A stretch of DNA of 63,190 bases, taken from the NCBI GenBank assembly GCA_003075315.1, contig QDFQ01000006.1, forward strand, positions 89,530 through 152,719. Direction: 5' to 3'. This DNA is from Arthrobacter sp. TPD3018 (GTDB lineage Bacteria > Pseudomonadota > Alphaproteobacteria > Sphingomonadales > Sphingomonadaceae). The position numbers were made by a program, and so were the translations under genes. Each line of letters opens with the position of its first letter. Position 1 is the first letter of the stretch. Below, in pieces: positions 1-8,763 of this stretch. The notes under the pieces were generated by a model. It was not told where the DNA came from. It did no database searches and saw nothing but the letters and a program-made list of their open reading frames with translations.

Positions 1-3000
1 GGAAGCACGAAGAGCGTCAGCAGCGTCGCCGAGATCAGCCCGCCGATGACGACCGTCGCCAACGGCTTCTGCACCTCGGCACCGGCACCATGTCCGAGCG
101 CCATCGGTACGAAGCCGAGCGATGCCACCAGCGCCGTCATGGCGACCGGACGCAGGCGCTGCATCGCACCAACATGCGCCGCCTCGGCGCGGTCCATGCC
201 CGAACGGATCAGGTCCTGGATGGAGCTGACCATGACGAGGCCGTTGAGGACCGCGATGCCGGACAGCGCGATGAAGCCCACCGCGGCGGAGATCGAGAAG
301 TCCATGCCGCGCACGAAGAGAAGCAGCACGCCGCCCACCAGCGCGAAGGGCACGCCGGTGAACACGATCGCGGCATCACGCACCGATCCCAGGGCGCCAT
401 AGAGGAGGAACAGGATCAGGACGAAGCAGGCCGGGATGACCAGCTTCAGCCTTGCGCTGGCCGACTGGAGGTTCTCGAACTGTCCACCCCATTCGAGATA
501 GCTGCCCGGTGGCAGGCGCACCTGGCTGCCGATGGCAGCCTGTGCGTCGGCCACAACGCTTCCGACGTCGCGACCACGCACGTTGGCCTGCACGACCACC
601 CGGCGCTTGCCGTTTTCGCGGCTGATCTGGTTCGGCCCGTCCACGACTCCGATGTCGGCGACGCTGGAAAGGGGAACGAAGGACCCGCCGGCGACCGGAA
701 CCTGGACCTGCTGCAGCAGCCCCAGATCCGAACGCTGCGCCTCCGAGAGGCGGATGACAACCGGGAAGCGGCGGTCTCCCTCGAAGATCTGCCCGGAGGT
801 GCGGCCACCGAGGGTGGCGGTGACGGTGTCCTGCACATCCTGAGCGGTGACGCCGAGGCGTGCCATCGCATCGCGGTTGACGCGGATGTCGAGCATCGGG
901 AGACCCGTCGTCTGCTCGACCTTCACGTCGGCCGCGCCTTGCGTCTTGCGCAGGATTGACGCGACCTGCTCCGCCGTCCGGTTCATGGCGGAGAAATCGT
1001 CGCCGAAGACCTTGACGGCGATGTCGCCGCGAACGCCTGCGATCAGCTCGTTGAAGCGCATCTGGATCGGCTGGGTGATCTCGTAGGCGTTGCCCGGGAA
1101 CTTCGCGAGATTGCCCTCGATGCGCTTGACCAGATCCTCCTTCGCCAACTTGGGGTCGGGCCAGGCGTCGCGCGGTTTCAGGATGACGAACATGTCCGTG
1201 GCATTGGGCGGCATCGGGTCCGATGCGAGCTCGGCGGTGCCCGTCTTCGAATAGACGAACTGCACCTCGGGCTGCTTCGACATCATGCGTTCGATCGGCA
1301 CCTGCATCGCCTGGCTCTGCTGGACCGACGTCGCCGGGATGCGCAGCGACTGGATGAGCAGGTCACCCTCGTCGAGCTGCGGCAGGAACACCTGCCCCAG
1401 CGTTCCGAACGCTAAGACCGCCAGGACGAGGCTGCCGACGGCCGCCCCGATCGTGATCGTGGGACGCCTCATGGCCCGATTGAGCCCCGGCTCATAGCGC
1501 TTCTTGAGCCAGGTGACGATGCGGCCGTCCTCCTCATCGACCTTCTTCGACAGCCAGATGGCAATCATCGCAGGCACGAAGGTGAGCGACAGCACGAACG
1601 CGAAGGCGAGCGCGATGATGACGGTGAGCGCCATCGGCACGAACGTCTTGCCCTCGACGCCGGTGAGCGTGAGCAGCGGTACGTAGACGAGTATAATGAT
1701 CGCCTGTCCGTATACCGAAGGCCGGATCATCTCGCGCGCGGCAGCCGCCACGCTCGCGAGCCGCTCCTTGACGGTGAGCCGTCGGCCTTCGTGATGTTGG
1801 CGCTCCGCGAGCCTGCGCAACGCATTCTCGACGATGATGACCGCACCATCGACGATCAGGCCGAAGTCAAGCGCGCCGAGGCTCATGAGGTTGGCAGAGA
1901 CGCCTGCCTTGAGCATCCCGAATCCGGTTAGCGTCATCGTGATCGGAATGACGAGCGCTGCGATGAGCGCCGCGCGGAAGTTTCCGAGCAGGAGAAACAG
2001 GACGACGATGACGAGGACCGCGCCTTCGCCGAGGTTGCGCGCCACCGTCCGGATGGTGGAGTTAACCAGCTCGGTGCGGTTGAGCACCGGCTGCACCACC
2101 ACGTCCGGCGGAAGCGAGGCGTTGATCGTCTTCAGCTTGTCCGCGACCGCGGTCGCGACCGAGCGGCTGTTCTCACCGATCCGCATGATCGCGGTGCCCA
2201 CCACGACCTCGGTGCCGTTCTCGGACGCGGAACCCATCCGGATCGCCTGTCCGGTGCGAACGGTCGCGACCTGATCGAGCGTCACGGGCACACCGTTGCG
2301 GGTCGCCACGACGGTCCGGGCCAACTCGCCGGTGTTGCGGACCAGAGCGTCCGACCTTACCGCCAGTCCCTCACCGTTGCGGTTGACGAAGCCGCCTCCG
2401 ACACTGGTATTGTTCCGCTCGAGAGCGTTACCCAGTTCGGTCAGCGTGATGCCGAGTGAAGCGAGCTTCTGGACATCGGGGACGACCAGGAACTGCTTGG
2501 CATAGCCTCCGATCGAGTCGACACCAGCCAGGCCGGGCGTGTTCTTCAGTAGCGGGGTGACGATCCAGTCCTGCGCGGTACGCAGATAGGTCGCCTTGTC
2601 CTCCTCGCTCGTCAGCCGATCGCCCTCGGGGGTGATGTAGCTGCCGTCGGGCTGCTGGCCCGGCTCGCCGGGCTTGTGCTTGTCGTCGGCGCGGTGCTGC
2701 AGGCGGACGGTGTACATGTACACCTCGCCCAGACCGGTCGCGATCGGTCCCATTTCGGGGTTCACGCCGTCGGGCAGGTTCTCGGCCACGCCCTGCAGCC
2801 GTTCGCCGACCTGCTGGCGGGCGAAGTAGATGTCGGTCGCGTCGGAGAAGACGGCCGTGATCTGGGCGAAGCCGTTGCGGCTCAGCGAGCGGGTGTATTC
2901 GAGGCCCGGGGTGCCGGCGAGCGCCGTCTCGATCGGGAACGACACCTGCTTCTCGACCAGCTCGGGCGACAGCGCTGGCGCGCGAACGTTGATCTGCACC

Positions 3001-3137
3001 TGATTGTTGGTGATGTCCGGCACCGCGTCGATCGGCAGCCGGTAGAGGGAGAAGGCGCCGATGGTTGCGGCGATGACGGCGAGCAGCAGGACGAGCCAAC
3101 GCTTCTCGACCGCCCATGTGACGATGCGGGCGATCAT
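1..3137 (-). CDS. czcA: Heavy-metal RND efflux pump CzcA/CusA, C-terminus cut by window edge
   Basis: Inner-membrane proton-driven pump of a tripartite Co/Zn/Cd (or Cu/Ag) exporter. The frame is open from ATG at 3137 to the window edge, about 1045 residues; HME-RND pumps are near 1050-1080, so only some 30 residues are missing. It starts MIARIVTWAVEKRW, the usual first transmembrane helix. Family features include the periplasmic stretch VPDITNNQVQINV near residue 38 and the charged TM4 motif DFGLIVDGAVIIVEN, typical of heavy-metal RND pumps. It begins 4 bp after czcB stops, so it is the last gene of the metal operon. The exact metal cannot be fixed from sequence; the CadR-like regulator suggests Cd/Zn/Pb. 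Confidence 0.95.
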   Translation of the reverse strand, partial: MIARIVTWAVEKRWLVLLLAVIAATIGAFSLYRLPIDAVPDITNNQVQINVRAPALSPELVEKQVSFPIETALAGTPGLEYTRSLSRNGFAQITAVFSDATDIYFARQQVGERLQGVAENLPDGVNPEMGPIATGLGEVYMYTVRLQHRADDKHKPGEPGQQPDGSYITPEGDRLTSEEDKATYLRTAQDWIVTPLLKNTPGLAGVDSIGGYAKQFLVVPDVQKLASLGITLTELGNALERNNTSVGGGFVNRNGEGLAVRSDALVRNTGELARTVVATRNGVPVTLDQVATVRTGQAIRMGSASENGTEVVVGTAIMRIGENSRSVATAVADKLKTINASLPPDVVVQPVLNRTELVNSTIRTVARNLGEGAVLVIVVLFLLLGNFRAALIAALVIPITMTLTGFGMLKAGVSANLMSLGALDFGLIVDGAVIIVENALRRLAERQHHEGRRLTVKERLASVAAAAREMIRPSVYGQAIIILVYVPLLTLTGVEGKTFVPMALTVIIALAFAFVLSLTFVPAMIAIWLSKKVDEEDGRIVTWLKKRYEPGLNRAMRRPTITIGAAVGSLVLAVLAFGTLGQVFLPQLDEGDLLIQSLRIPATSVQQSQAMQVPIERMMSKQPEVQFVYSKTGTAELASDPMPPNATDMFVILKPRDAWPDPKLAKEDLVKRIEGNLAKFPGNAYEITQPIQMRFNELIAGVRGDIAVKVFGDDFSAMNRTAEQVASILRKTQGAADVKVEQTTGLPMLDIRVNRDAMARLGVTAQDVQDTVTATLGGRTSGQIFEGDRRFPVVIRLSEAQRSDLGLLQQVQVPVAGGSFVPLSSVADIGVVDGPNQISRENGKRRVVVQANVRGRDVGSVVADAQAAIGSQVRLPPGSYLEWGGQFENLQSASARLKLVIPACFVLILFLLYGALGSVRDAAIVFTGVPFALVGGVLLLFVRGMDFSISAAVGFIALSGIAVLNGLVMVSSIQDLIRSGMDRAEAAHVGAMQRLRPVAMTALVASLGFVPMALGHGAGAEVQKPLATVVIGGLISATLLTLFVL

Positions 3138-3141
3138 GATC

Positions 3142-4308
3142 TCAATCCTCTACCGCTTCGCTCTTGCCGAGTTCGGCCTTGAGCGTGAAGCTGCCGGTGG
3201 TGGCGATCTGCTCACGGCCGGTCAGGCCGGAGCGGACGATCACCGTGTCACCGGATGCGTCGCCGAGCTGCACCTGGGTCGCCTGGAAGCCGTTCGGAGT
3301 TCGTACGAAGACGACCGATTTGCCCTCGTCGGTCTGCACCGCCGTGGTCGGCACACGGATCGCACCGCTGCCGCCGCTGCCCGTCAGTTCGACCGAAGCG
3401 GTCACGGGTTCGCCGACGCGCCAAGTGCCACCACGATTGTCGAGCGTCGCGATCGACGGCACGAGGCGGGTCTGGGGATCGAGCGCTGGCGACACGAAGG
3501 TGATCCGCGCCGTCGCCTGCCGGCCCGCGGCCTTGACCGTCACGACGTTGCCGGGACGGACGCGGCCGGCATCCTCCGGCTTGAGGTTCAAAGCCAGCGA
3601 CACCTGGCCGAGATTGGCGATGCGATAGAGCTCGGCATCGGCCGTCACGGTCTGACCGAGGGTCACGGGCCGTGCGATCACCTGGCCCGAGATCGGTGCG
3701 GCGATTCCCAGCCGGTTCAGTCCCGCCCCGCCGACGCCGGCTGCCGAAACGGTGCTCTGCGCCTGGGTCAGCGCGATGCGCGCCTCCGTCGCTGCGGTGC
3801 GCGCCGCGATCAGGTCCTGCTCGGGCGAGACCTTCTGCGAGAACAAGCGCTGTTCGCGCGCGAGATTGGAGTTCGCGAGCTGCAGCCGTGCACGTGCGGC
3901 CTGCACCTCGCCCTTGATCTGTGCGGCCTCCCGGCTTTCGATCACGGCGATCGTTTGACCTCGGCCGACGGTCTGCCCGAGATTGCGCGTGAGCGCGACC
4001 ACCCGACCGGCGATGGCAGCTGACACGACCTGTGTGCCCTGCGGATCGCCTTCGATGATTGCAGGAAGCTCGATCGTTCCCGCACCTCCGACGATCGGAC
4101 GGCCGATCTGGACTCCGGCTGCGGCGATCTGCTCCCGCGTGAGCGTCACGGCATCCTTCTGCGCCGGTGCTTCCGCCCCGGCGTTCGCCGACGCGCTGTT
4201 CGATGCCTCGTTCGCAGCGGCTTCGTTTCCGGCGTCGCTTCCACCGCCGCATGCCGACAGCAGGAGGGCGGCCGTCGCTGCGCCCACGAGATAATAGCTT
4301 TTCATCAC
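3142..4308 (-). CDS. czcB: Periplasmic adaptor (membrane fusion) protein CzcB
   Basis: HlyD-type adaptor, 388 aa, joining the RND pump to the outer-membrane channel. The N-terminus has a lipoprotein signal (lipobox LLLSAC, then a Gly/Ser-rich linker), so it should be lipid-anchored in the periplasm. An alpha-hairpin of Ala/Glu/Arg-rich repeats follows (about residues 130-190), then barrel-sandwich and beta-barrel segments. Its ATG overlaps the end of czcC by 4 bp and it ends 4 bp before czcA, giving tight translational coupling. The His-rich metal-binding N-domain of some CzcB proteins is absent. Confidence 0.93.
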   Translation of the reverse strand: MMKSYYLVGAATAALLLSACGGGSDAGNEAAANEASNSASANAGAEAPAQKDAVTLTREQIAAAGVQIGRPIVGGAGTIELPAIIEGDPQGTQVVSAAIAGRVVALTRNLGQTVGRGQTIAVIESREAAQIKGEVQAARARLQLANSNLAREQRLFSQKVSPEQDLIAARTAATEARIALTQAQSTVSAAGVGGAGLNRLGIAAPISGQVIARPVTLGQTVTADAELYRIANLGQVSLALNLKPEDAGRVRPGNVVTVKAAGRQATARITFVSPALDPQTRLVPSIATLDNRGGTWRVGEPVTASVELTGSGGSGAIRVPTTAVQTDEGKSVVFVRTPNGFQATQVQLGDASGDTVIVRSGLTGREQIATTGSFTLKAELGKSEAVED

Positions 4309-5582
4309 TGGTTTCCCCCAACGGGCGCAGGGGCGGTCAGCCGCTCCACTTGCGCGCGTGCATTCTGGTAGTTGGCGAGCGCGTCGATCGCGGCGACGCG
4401 CGTCTCGGCGAGGGTGCGTTCGGCGTCGAGCAGTTCGAGTTGCCCGAACTTGCCTTCGCGATATCCGATGCGCGCGATCCGAGCCGCTTCCTGCGCGGCC
4501 GCCAAAGCCGGTCCGGACGCCGCACGCGCAGTCGTCGCCGCGTTCGCCGCCTGAGCCTGCGCGTCAGTGATGGCTTGCTCGATGTCGAGCGCCGTCACCC
4601 GGCGAAGAGCGTCCGCCTGGGTACGCTGTGCAGTCGCCTGTGCGATCGCCGCGCGGCCGTTGTTGAACACCGGGATCGGTATCGAGACCGTGAAGACGGC
4701 CGCGGTGTCGTTCGTCGCTTCCAGCCTGCGCAGCGCCGGACCGACGTTGATGTCCGGCACCCGATTGGCGCGCGCGAGCCTTACGCCCGCATCCGCGATG
4801 CTGAAGTCGGCATCGGCTGCGGCCAGCGCCAGCGTTCCGACCGTTCGTACCGGTGCCGCCGGCCCATAGGCCGCCGCGTCGGGCAATCGATCGAGCAACG
4901 TCTCGTCGAGACGGCCATCGATCGGCTGACCAATGCGTCGCGCCAGATTCGCCCGGGCCGCGTCGGAAAGTCGGAGCTGACGCTCGACGTTGGCCTCGGC
5001 GTTGATCCGCGCGACGTCGGCGCGCTGTTGTTCGAGCGGCGACGCCCGTCCGGCCTGCACGCGAACACTTGCCGCGCGGAGTGCGTCGCCCGCTATCCGC
5101 GCCTGATCCCGCGCCGTCGTCACCCGCCGCTCGGCTGCGACCGCTTCGACGTAGAGCTGCGTCACCTGCAACCGCACGTCCGCGGCTATGATGGCCGCCT
5201 GGATCTCGGCGCGTGAGAGTTGGGCGTTGGCAACTCCGACCCGGGCGCTGCGCTTGCCACCCAGTTCGATCGGAATGGCGAACCCGACCGTAGTCTCTGC
5301 GGCGCGCACGCCCCGATAGGGTCCGGAGCCCGTTATATTCTCAATCTGTCCTTGGAAGACCGGGTTGGGGCGCAATCCCGCAACGGTCCGGCCCGCACGT
5401 GCGGCTTCGATGGCAGCGGTAGCGGCCGAGGTCGAAGGCGCCGAGCCGCCGGCAGCGACGACCGCCTGGTCGAGCGAATAGATCGGTCCAGCCTGCGTGA
5501 TAGGCGCAGGCGGCCCGGCTTGCGCGTGGGCCACCGAGGCGCACGACGCCGCAGCCAGCAAGGCTGCGCACAATTTCTGCAT
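4305..5582 (-). CDS. czcC: Outer-membrane channel of metal efflux, TolC family (CzcC)
   Basis: Outer-membrane factor, 425 aa, completing the CzcCBA exporter. A Sec signal peptide (MQKLCAALLAAASCASVAHA, cleavage after AHA) precedes two tandem TolC-type repeats rich in long Ala/Arg/Glu helices. Features such as ANRVPDINVGP and YREGKFGQLELLDAERTL are typical of CzcC-like proteins. It is first of the three structural czc genes and overlaps czcB by 4 bp; 57 bp separate it from the upstream small gene. Expression probably comes from the MerR-type promoter before the CDF gene. Confidence 0.93.
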   Translation of the reverse strand: MQKLCAALLAAASCASVAHAQAGPPAPITQAGPIYSLDQAVVAAGGSAPSTSAATAAIEAARAGRTVAGLRPNPVFQGQIENITGSGPYRGVRAAETTVGFAIPIELGGKRSARVGVANAQLSRAEIQAAIIAADVRLQVTQLYVEAVAAERRVTTARDQARIAGDALRAASVRVQAGRASPLEQQRADVARINAEANVERQLRLSDAARANLARRIGQPIDGRLDETLLDRLPDAAAYGPAAPVRTVGTLALAAADADFSIADAGVRLARANRVPDINVGPALRRLEATNDTAAVFTVSIPIPVFNNGRAAIAQATAQRTQADALRRVTALDIEQAITDAQAQAANAATTARAASGPALAAAQEAARIARIGYREGKFGQLELLDAERTLAETRVAAIDALANYQNARAQVERLTAPAPVGGNQ

Positions 5583-5639
5583 TGTCGAGGAATCCTAACG
5601 AATGTCGTCAGGCCGGGTCATCCCGGCCGGCAGCATCCG

Positions 5640-6011
5640 TCAGGCGTTTGGCGGCCGCAACGCCGGATCGACGGAACTCAGCGCCCGCACGGCGTCGAAA
5701 CCGGGTTTGGGACGAGCGCCCTCGATATTGAAGGTGACCGGGATGGCGTCAGCCTGCGGAATGCTCAGAGCCTGTCCGTGACAGGTTCCATGATGATGCG
5801 GGATCGCCTTGTCGGCATCACCCTGCGACTGATCGGCATCACCATCTACATGGACGACGCCTGTGCATTCGATCGTCGTCGCCTGCCCCGGCACTTCGCG
5901 CGCGTGGACGGTCGCCGTCATCACGAGCGACGACGCCAGCAGGAGGAGCAGCAAGGACCAGGCGCGGGCCAGCATGGGAACGCGCCTATCACCATGACGA
6001 CCCGATGTCAT
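5640..6011 (-). CDS. Small secreted His-containing protein of the metal operon (CzcI-like position)
   Basis: 123 aa, exported: a strongly hydrophobic segment (LLLLLLASSLVM) is followed by an Ala-His-Ala cleavage region. The mature part carries a possible metal-binding patch, PHHHGTCHG near residue 90. A second ATG (residue 13, position 5975) gives a more normal signal-peptide length and may be the true start. It overlaps the CDF gene by 4 bp and precedes czcC, the place where small periplasmic metal-sensing or CzcI-like proteins often sit. I do not recognise a specific family, so the metal role is inferred from position and the His cluster. Confidence 0.7.
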   Translation of the reverse strand: MTSGRHGDRRVPMLARAWSLLLLLLASSLVMTATVHAREVPGQATTIECTGVVHVDGDADQSQGDADKAIPHHHGTCHGQALSIPQADAIPVTFNIEGARPKPGFDAVRALSSVDPALRPPNA

Positions 6012-6679
6012 GCGTTCTCTCCGCGATGAGGGCGATTGTAGGCACTGGACCTGTCAGCAAAACGCCATGCGGGGATAGCATCCGCGAACACCCGCCACGC
6101 GGAGCGGAGGAAGATAATCGCAATGACGCCTCCGACCACGATGTCGGGCCATGCGGCACCTGTGAGGTGGACGAGGCTCGCTGCGATGAGCACTCCGATG
6201 TTTGATGCGACATCGTTGCGCGAACACTCGAAGGTGCTCGCCATGTTCACGTTCGCAGCGCGGAAACGCCACAACAGCGCCAGACACGTGAGGTTCGCTG
6301 CCAGCGCCGCCCCGCCGAAGCCGAGCATCAGCGTCGAAGACGGCGGCACGCCGTTGGCGATCTTACCGGCGATTTCGACGAGGACGGCGATGCCGAATAC
6401 CAGGATGAGGCCGCCCTTGGCGATCGCCGCTCCCGCCTCCCAACGTGCGCCACGATTGAGTGCATAGAGGCTCAGCCCATAGACCACGGCATCGCCGAAC
6501 ATGTCGACAGAGTCCGCCATCAGCGCCGACGAGCGGGCCAGCAGCCCACCACCGAACTCGATGGCGAACATCGATAGGTTGATGACCATGACGACGATCA
6601 GCGCGCGTCGCTGCTCGGCCTTACGGCCAAGTTCCGCGATCGTGTCGCGCTTTGCTGAACAACAGGCGTCCGCCATCAT
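6008..6679 (-). CDS. Cation diffusion facilitator (CDF) metal exporter
   Basis: 223-aa inner-membrane metal/proton antiporter of the CDF family. Six hydrophobic segments fit the CDF fold. TM2 contains ALMADSVDMFGD and TM5 contains SRNDVASN, the positions of the intramembrane metal site, with Asp/Asn ligands instead of the His of ZitB/YiiP. The Cys pair near the N-terminus (ADACCSAK) is typical of a CDF branch linked to CadR-type regulators. The cytoplasmic C-terminal domain is essentially absent, so the protein is shorter than the usual 290-320 aa. First gene of the metal operon, transcribed away from the MerR-type regulator. Substrate probably Zn/Cd/Co. Confidence 0.88.
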   Translation of the reverse strand: MMADACCSAKRDTIAELGRKAEQRRALIVVMVINLSMFAIEFGGGLLARSSALMADSVDMFGDAVVYGLSLYALNRGARWEAGAAIAKGGLILVFGIAVLVEIAGKIANGVPPSSTLMLGFGGAALAANLTCLALLWRFRAANVNMASTFECSRNDVASNIGVLIAASLVHLTGAAWPDIVVGGVIAIIFLRSAWRVFADAIPAWRFADRSSAYNRPHRGENA

Positions 6680-6706
6680 CGTGCTCGATTCGTTGGGTCG
6701 GACCCC

Positions 6707-6738
6707 CTATATGAACCCTCATCCCACTAGAGGGTCAA
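6707..6738 (-). promoter_or_regulatory. MerR-type overlong-spacer promoter and operator
   Basis: Between the divergent CDF and merR starts lies a perfect dyad, ACCCTC (6715-6720) and GAGGGT (6730-6735) around a 9-bp centre. On the minus strand a -35 TTGACC (6733-6738) is followed after about 19-20 bp by an A/T-rich -10 (CATATA/ATATAG, near 6708-6713). An overlong spacer with the dyad inside it is the hallmark of promoters untwisted by MerR-family metal regulators. It points towards the CDF-czc operon. Confidence 0.8.
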
Positions 6739-6747
6739 GGGTCTGTG

Positions 6748-7140
6748 ATGAAGATCGGTGAAATAGCAAGATTGACCGGGTTGAAGGTCGAGACGGTACG
6801 CTTCTACGAAGCGGAAGGATTGATCGGGGCGCCGATCCGCAGCGGAGGGAACTACCGCGTTTACAACGGCTCCCACCTGGATCGCCTGTCGTTCATCAAG
6901 CGCTCGCGCGATCTTGGCTTCACCCTCGACCAGGTGCGTGACCTTCTGCGGTTAGCAGACGATCCGCGCGGCTCCTGCGCGGAGGTCGATGCGATCGCCG
7001 CGGTTCACATCCATGAGATCGATCGCAAGCTCGCCGATCTCGCCGCGCTGAGAACCGAGATCGTGCAATGGGGAGCGACCTGCGACGCGACAACGATCGC
7101 CGATTGTCGGATCATCGACGCACTTTCGAACGCTGGCTGA
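6748..7140 (+). CDS. MerR-family metal-responsive regulator, CadR/PbrR-like
   Basis: 130-aa transcriptional activator/repressor. The N-terminal winged helix-turn-helix is typical (MKIGEIARLTGLKVETVRFY) and a dimerisation helix follows. Counting from ATG 6748, Cys lie at 77, 112 and 120, the three-Cys pattern of CadR/PbrR Cd/Pb sensors and not the ZntR pattern. A GTG three bases upstream (6745) is an alternative start. It is divergent from the CDF-czc operon across the dyad at 6715-6735, so it very likely controls that operon. Metal specificity is inferred from the Cys spacing. Confidence 0.9.
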   Translation: MKIGEIARLTGLKVETVRFYEAEGLIGAPIRSGGNYRVYNGSHLDRLSFIKRSRDLGFTLDQVRDLLRLADDPRGSCAEVDAIAAVHIHEIDRKLADLAALRTEIVQWGATCDATTIADCRIIDALSNAG

Positions 7141-7219
7141 CTAAGCCTTCAGGCCGTCAGATGCTGGTATAGGACCGTGCCCCATAGACGCGGCGCGATC
7201 GCGTCCCTATGTTGTCCAC

Positions 7220-7399
7220 ATGGCCACTGTTCTGACCCCTCGCGAACAGCAAGAGACCGCCTCGATCGCGTGGCAGCTTGGCGGTTACGATGACATGTTA
7301 CGCCTCGAGCGGGAGCTCAAGGCTATGAAGGCTGCGGGCAAGCGCCCTAAGATGGTCATTGACCAGGCGACCGGTAAGCGGAAATTGGTCGAGGCCTGA
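7220..7399 (+). CDS. 59-aa helical protein, first gene of membrane module copy 1
   Basis: A small frame (ATG 7220, TGA 7397-7399) coding a 59-aa charged helical protein: MATVLTPREQQ, then a GGY motif, RLEREL and a basic tail. It is supported by its equivalent at 53499-53675 (58 aa), which has the same plan (R-x-QQ, Ala-rich helix, GGY, RL, Lys/Arg-rich tail) and the same position directly before a TTG-initiated membrane protein. The next gene starts 3 bp after this stop. Function unknown; perhaps a soluble partner or DNA/membrane-surface binding subunit of the module. Confidence 0.7.
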   Translation: MATVLTPREQQETASIAWQLGGYDDMLRLERELKAMKAAGKRPKMVIDQATGKRKLVEA

Positions 7400-7402
7400 G
7401 CC

Positions 7403-8221
7403 TTGTTCTCACTGACGCTGGCCGTTGTCACAGGCGTTGCAATCCTCCTTCCTGGCTTCTTCGCAATCCTGCTCTGGAATACCCGCGCCCGCCGGTACGC
7501 CGTTGCGCGCCCGGATCTGCCGGTTAACGCATTGAGCGTGCTGGCGATCGGGGTCGCCGTTTCCCTGATCGCGCACCTGCTGACCGGGCTTGCTATCGGG
7601 CTGGTGCAAACGCTTCTGATCGACGTCAGCCGCTTCTTGCCCGCAGATTACCGGACGCCCGCGGTCAATCCGATCGGCACGTTGCTGATCGTCGCGCAGG
7701 GTGGGCCAAAGGCAGCCGCGTTGAGCGCTAGTGATCTGGTGTGGGGCATTTGCGCACCGATTTTCTCGACGCTGGCAGTCGTCATGCTGATGGCCGACGA
7801 TGCACTCGATGTCGCTACGGAAGGGTGGGACTTTGGCGGGCACGGCTGGGCCTACACGCATATCATCAAGCCTACGCAGCACGGTCATCGCCCGATCGCC
7901 TATGTGCTGACCGATCTCCAGCATGACGGACTTGGGGTCGGCTATCGCGGCGTGGTCGCCGACATCCGCCAGAGCAGCGATGGCCAAACGCAGAGCATCA
8001 GCCTGGCCTCCCCTGCTCGCTTTCTTTTCGAACTCAAGCCCGGCACGTCGCGACGTTGGACGCCGTCCAGCGAGCCTGCGCTGGTTCGCTACGCGGAACG
8101 TCCGGTCGGAGACGTGATCAGCCTCGACCAGAAGGTCATCCACGATATCGTGGTCTCGACGCCGGCCACCGATCTGTTGCGCGAGCTGCGCGACCTCGAC
8201 ACGCAGCGCCAGCATGGGTGA
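7403..8221 (+). CDS. Membrane protein of unknown function, second gene of module copy 1
   Basis: 272 aa, TTG start, two N-terminal helices (residues 1-25 and about 43-72), a third near 108-130, then a soluble domain. The soluble part shares clear blocks with the protein at 52556-53488: GWAYTHIIKPTQHG against GWAFQHIIDPTNHG, then AYVLTD, a GVGYRG/GLGYAG turn, ADIR, and a following (S/D)DG. Both homologues start at TTG. Possibly related to uncharacterised DUF6338-type membrane proteins, but I am not certain. It overlaps the next gene by 8 bp. No catalytic motif seen. Confidence 0.75.
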   Translation: MFSLTLAVVTGVAILLPGFFAILLWNTRARRYAVARPDLPVNALSVLAIGVAVSLIAHLLTGLAIGLVQTLLIDVSRFLPADYRTPAVNPIGTLLIVAQGGPKAAALSASDLVWGICAPIFSTLAVVMLMADDALDVATEGWDFGGHGWAYTHIIKPTQHGHRPIAYVLTDLQHDGLGVGYRGVVADIRQSSDGQTQSISLASPARFLFELKPGTSRRWTPSSEPALVRYAERPVGDVISLDQKVIHDIVVSTPATDLLRELRDLDTQRQHG

Positions 8222-8714
8222 TTTCTTGACCTTCATTGCTCCCAAGGCGCTGCTGTGGATCGGTTTCGTCGTCAGCATGGTGTTGACCGGCCTGTTGGTC
8301 GCGCTCGCGGCATGGGCAGTCGCAGGTCCGTGGTGGCCGACGACGCTGGTTCAGAACGGCTTTCGCCGTCATCGTTCCTGTTGGGCGCTGATTCAGGCAT
8401 TCGCCATTGCCACGCTTCCCATCCTGCTGCTTGGCGAACACGGCGTCGGCGTGGGGGCCTTGATCTTCCTGGTTTTCCCGCCACGATACGTTAACTGGCG
8501 GGTTCGCTGGGGCGCCTGGCACGATGACAACGAGGCGACCCGCACCACCGCCCGCACGATCCGCAATCGCCTGCGGGACCGACAGGAAGAAGCTGCGATG
8601 CCACCAGGTGCCGGCCCATGGCCGGAATATGTAAACGACGTGGTTCGCGCGACTAGGGACCAGCTTTATACGCCACCAGAGACGGTAGTGCCACCTGATG
8701 CCCTCCCTAGCTGA
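8214..8714 (+). CDS. Small membrane protein, third gene of module copy 1
   Basis: 166 aa with three hydrophobic N-terminal segments (residues about 13-37, 57-72, 78-90) and a charged C-terminal tail rich in Arg/Asp ending in a Pro-rich stretch. It corresponds by position, size and topology to the 154-aa protein at 52092-52556. Direct sequence similarity between the two is weak: shared features are a membrane N-terminus and a C-terminal tail with YxPP. It overlaps the preceding gene by 8 bp, suggesting co-translation. Unknown function. Confidence 0.72.
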   Translation: MGDFLTFIAPKALLWIGFVVSMVLTGLLVALAAWAVAGPWWPTTLVQNGFRRHRSCWALIQAFAIATLPILLLGEHGVGVGALIFLVFPPRYVNWRVRWGAWHDDNEATRTTARTIRNRLRDRQEEAAMPPGAGPWPEYVNDVVRATRDQLYTPPETVVPPDALPS

Positions 8715-8736
8715 CATAGGAATCGCAGCTATGTCA
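8712..8736. terminator. Hairpin between convergent genes, possible bidirectional terminator
   Basis: TGACATAG (8712-8719) pairs perfectly with CTATGTCA (8729-8736) over a 9-nt loop. It overlaps the stop codon of the plus-strand gene and lies 27 bp from the stop of the minus-strand gene at 8764. There is no clear T-tract on either side, so a terminator role is likely but not certain. Confidence 0.4.
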
Positions 8737-8763
8737 TCCGCGCAAATTCGTGATTCCGAGTAA

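Noticed and set aside
90..959. Long plus-strand frame over the czcA region
   Set aside because: Antisense shadow of czcA; Arg/Asp/His-rich composition, no family character, and czcA is unmistakable on the other strand.
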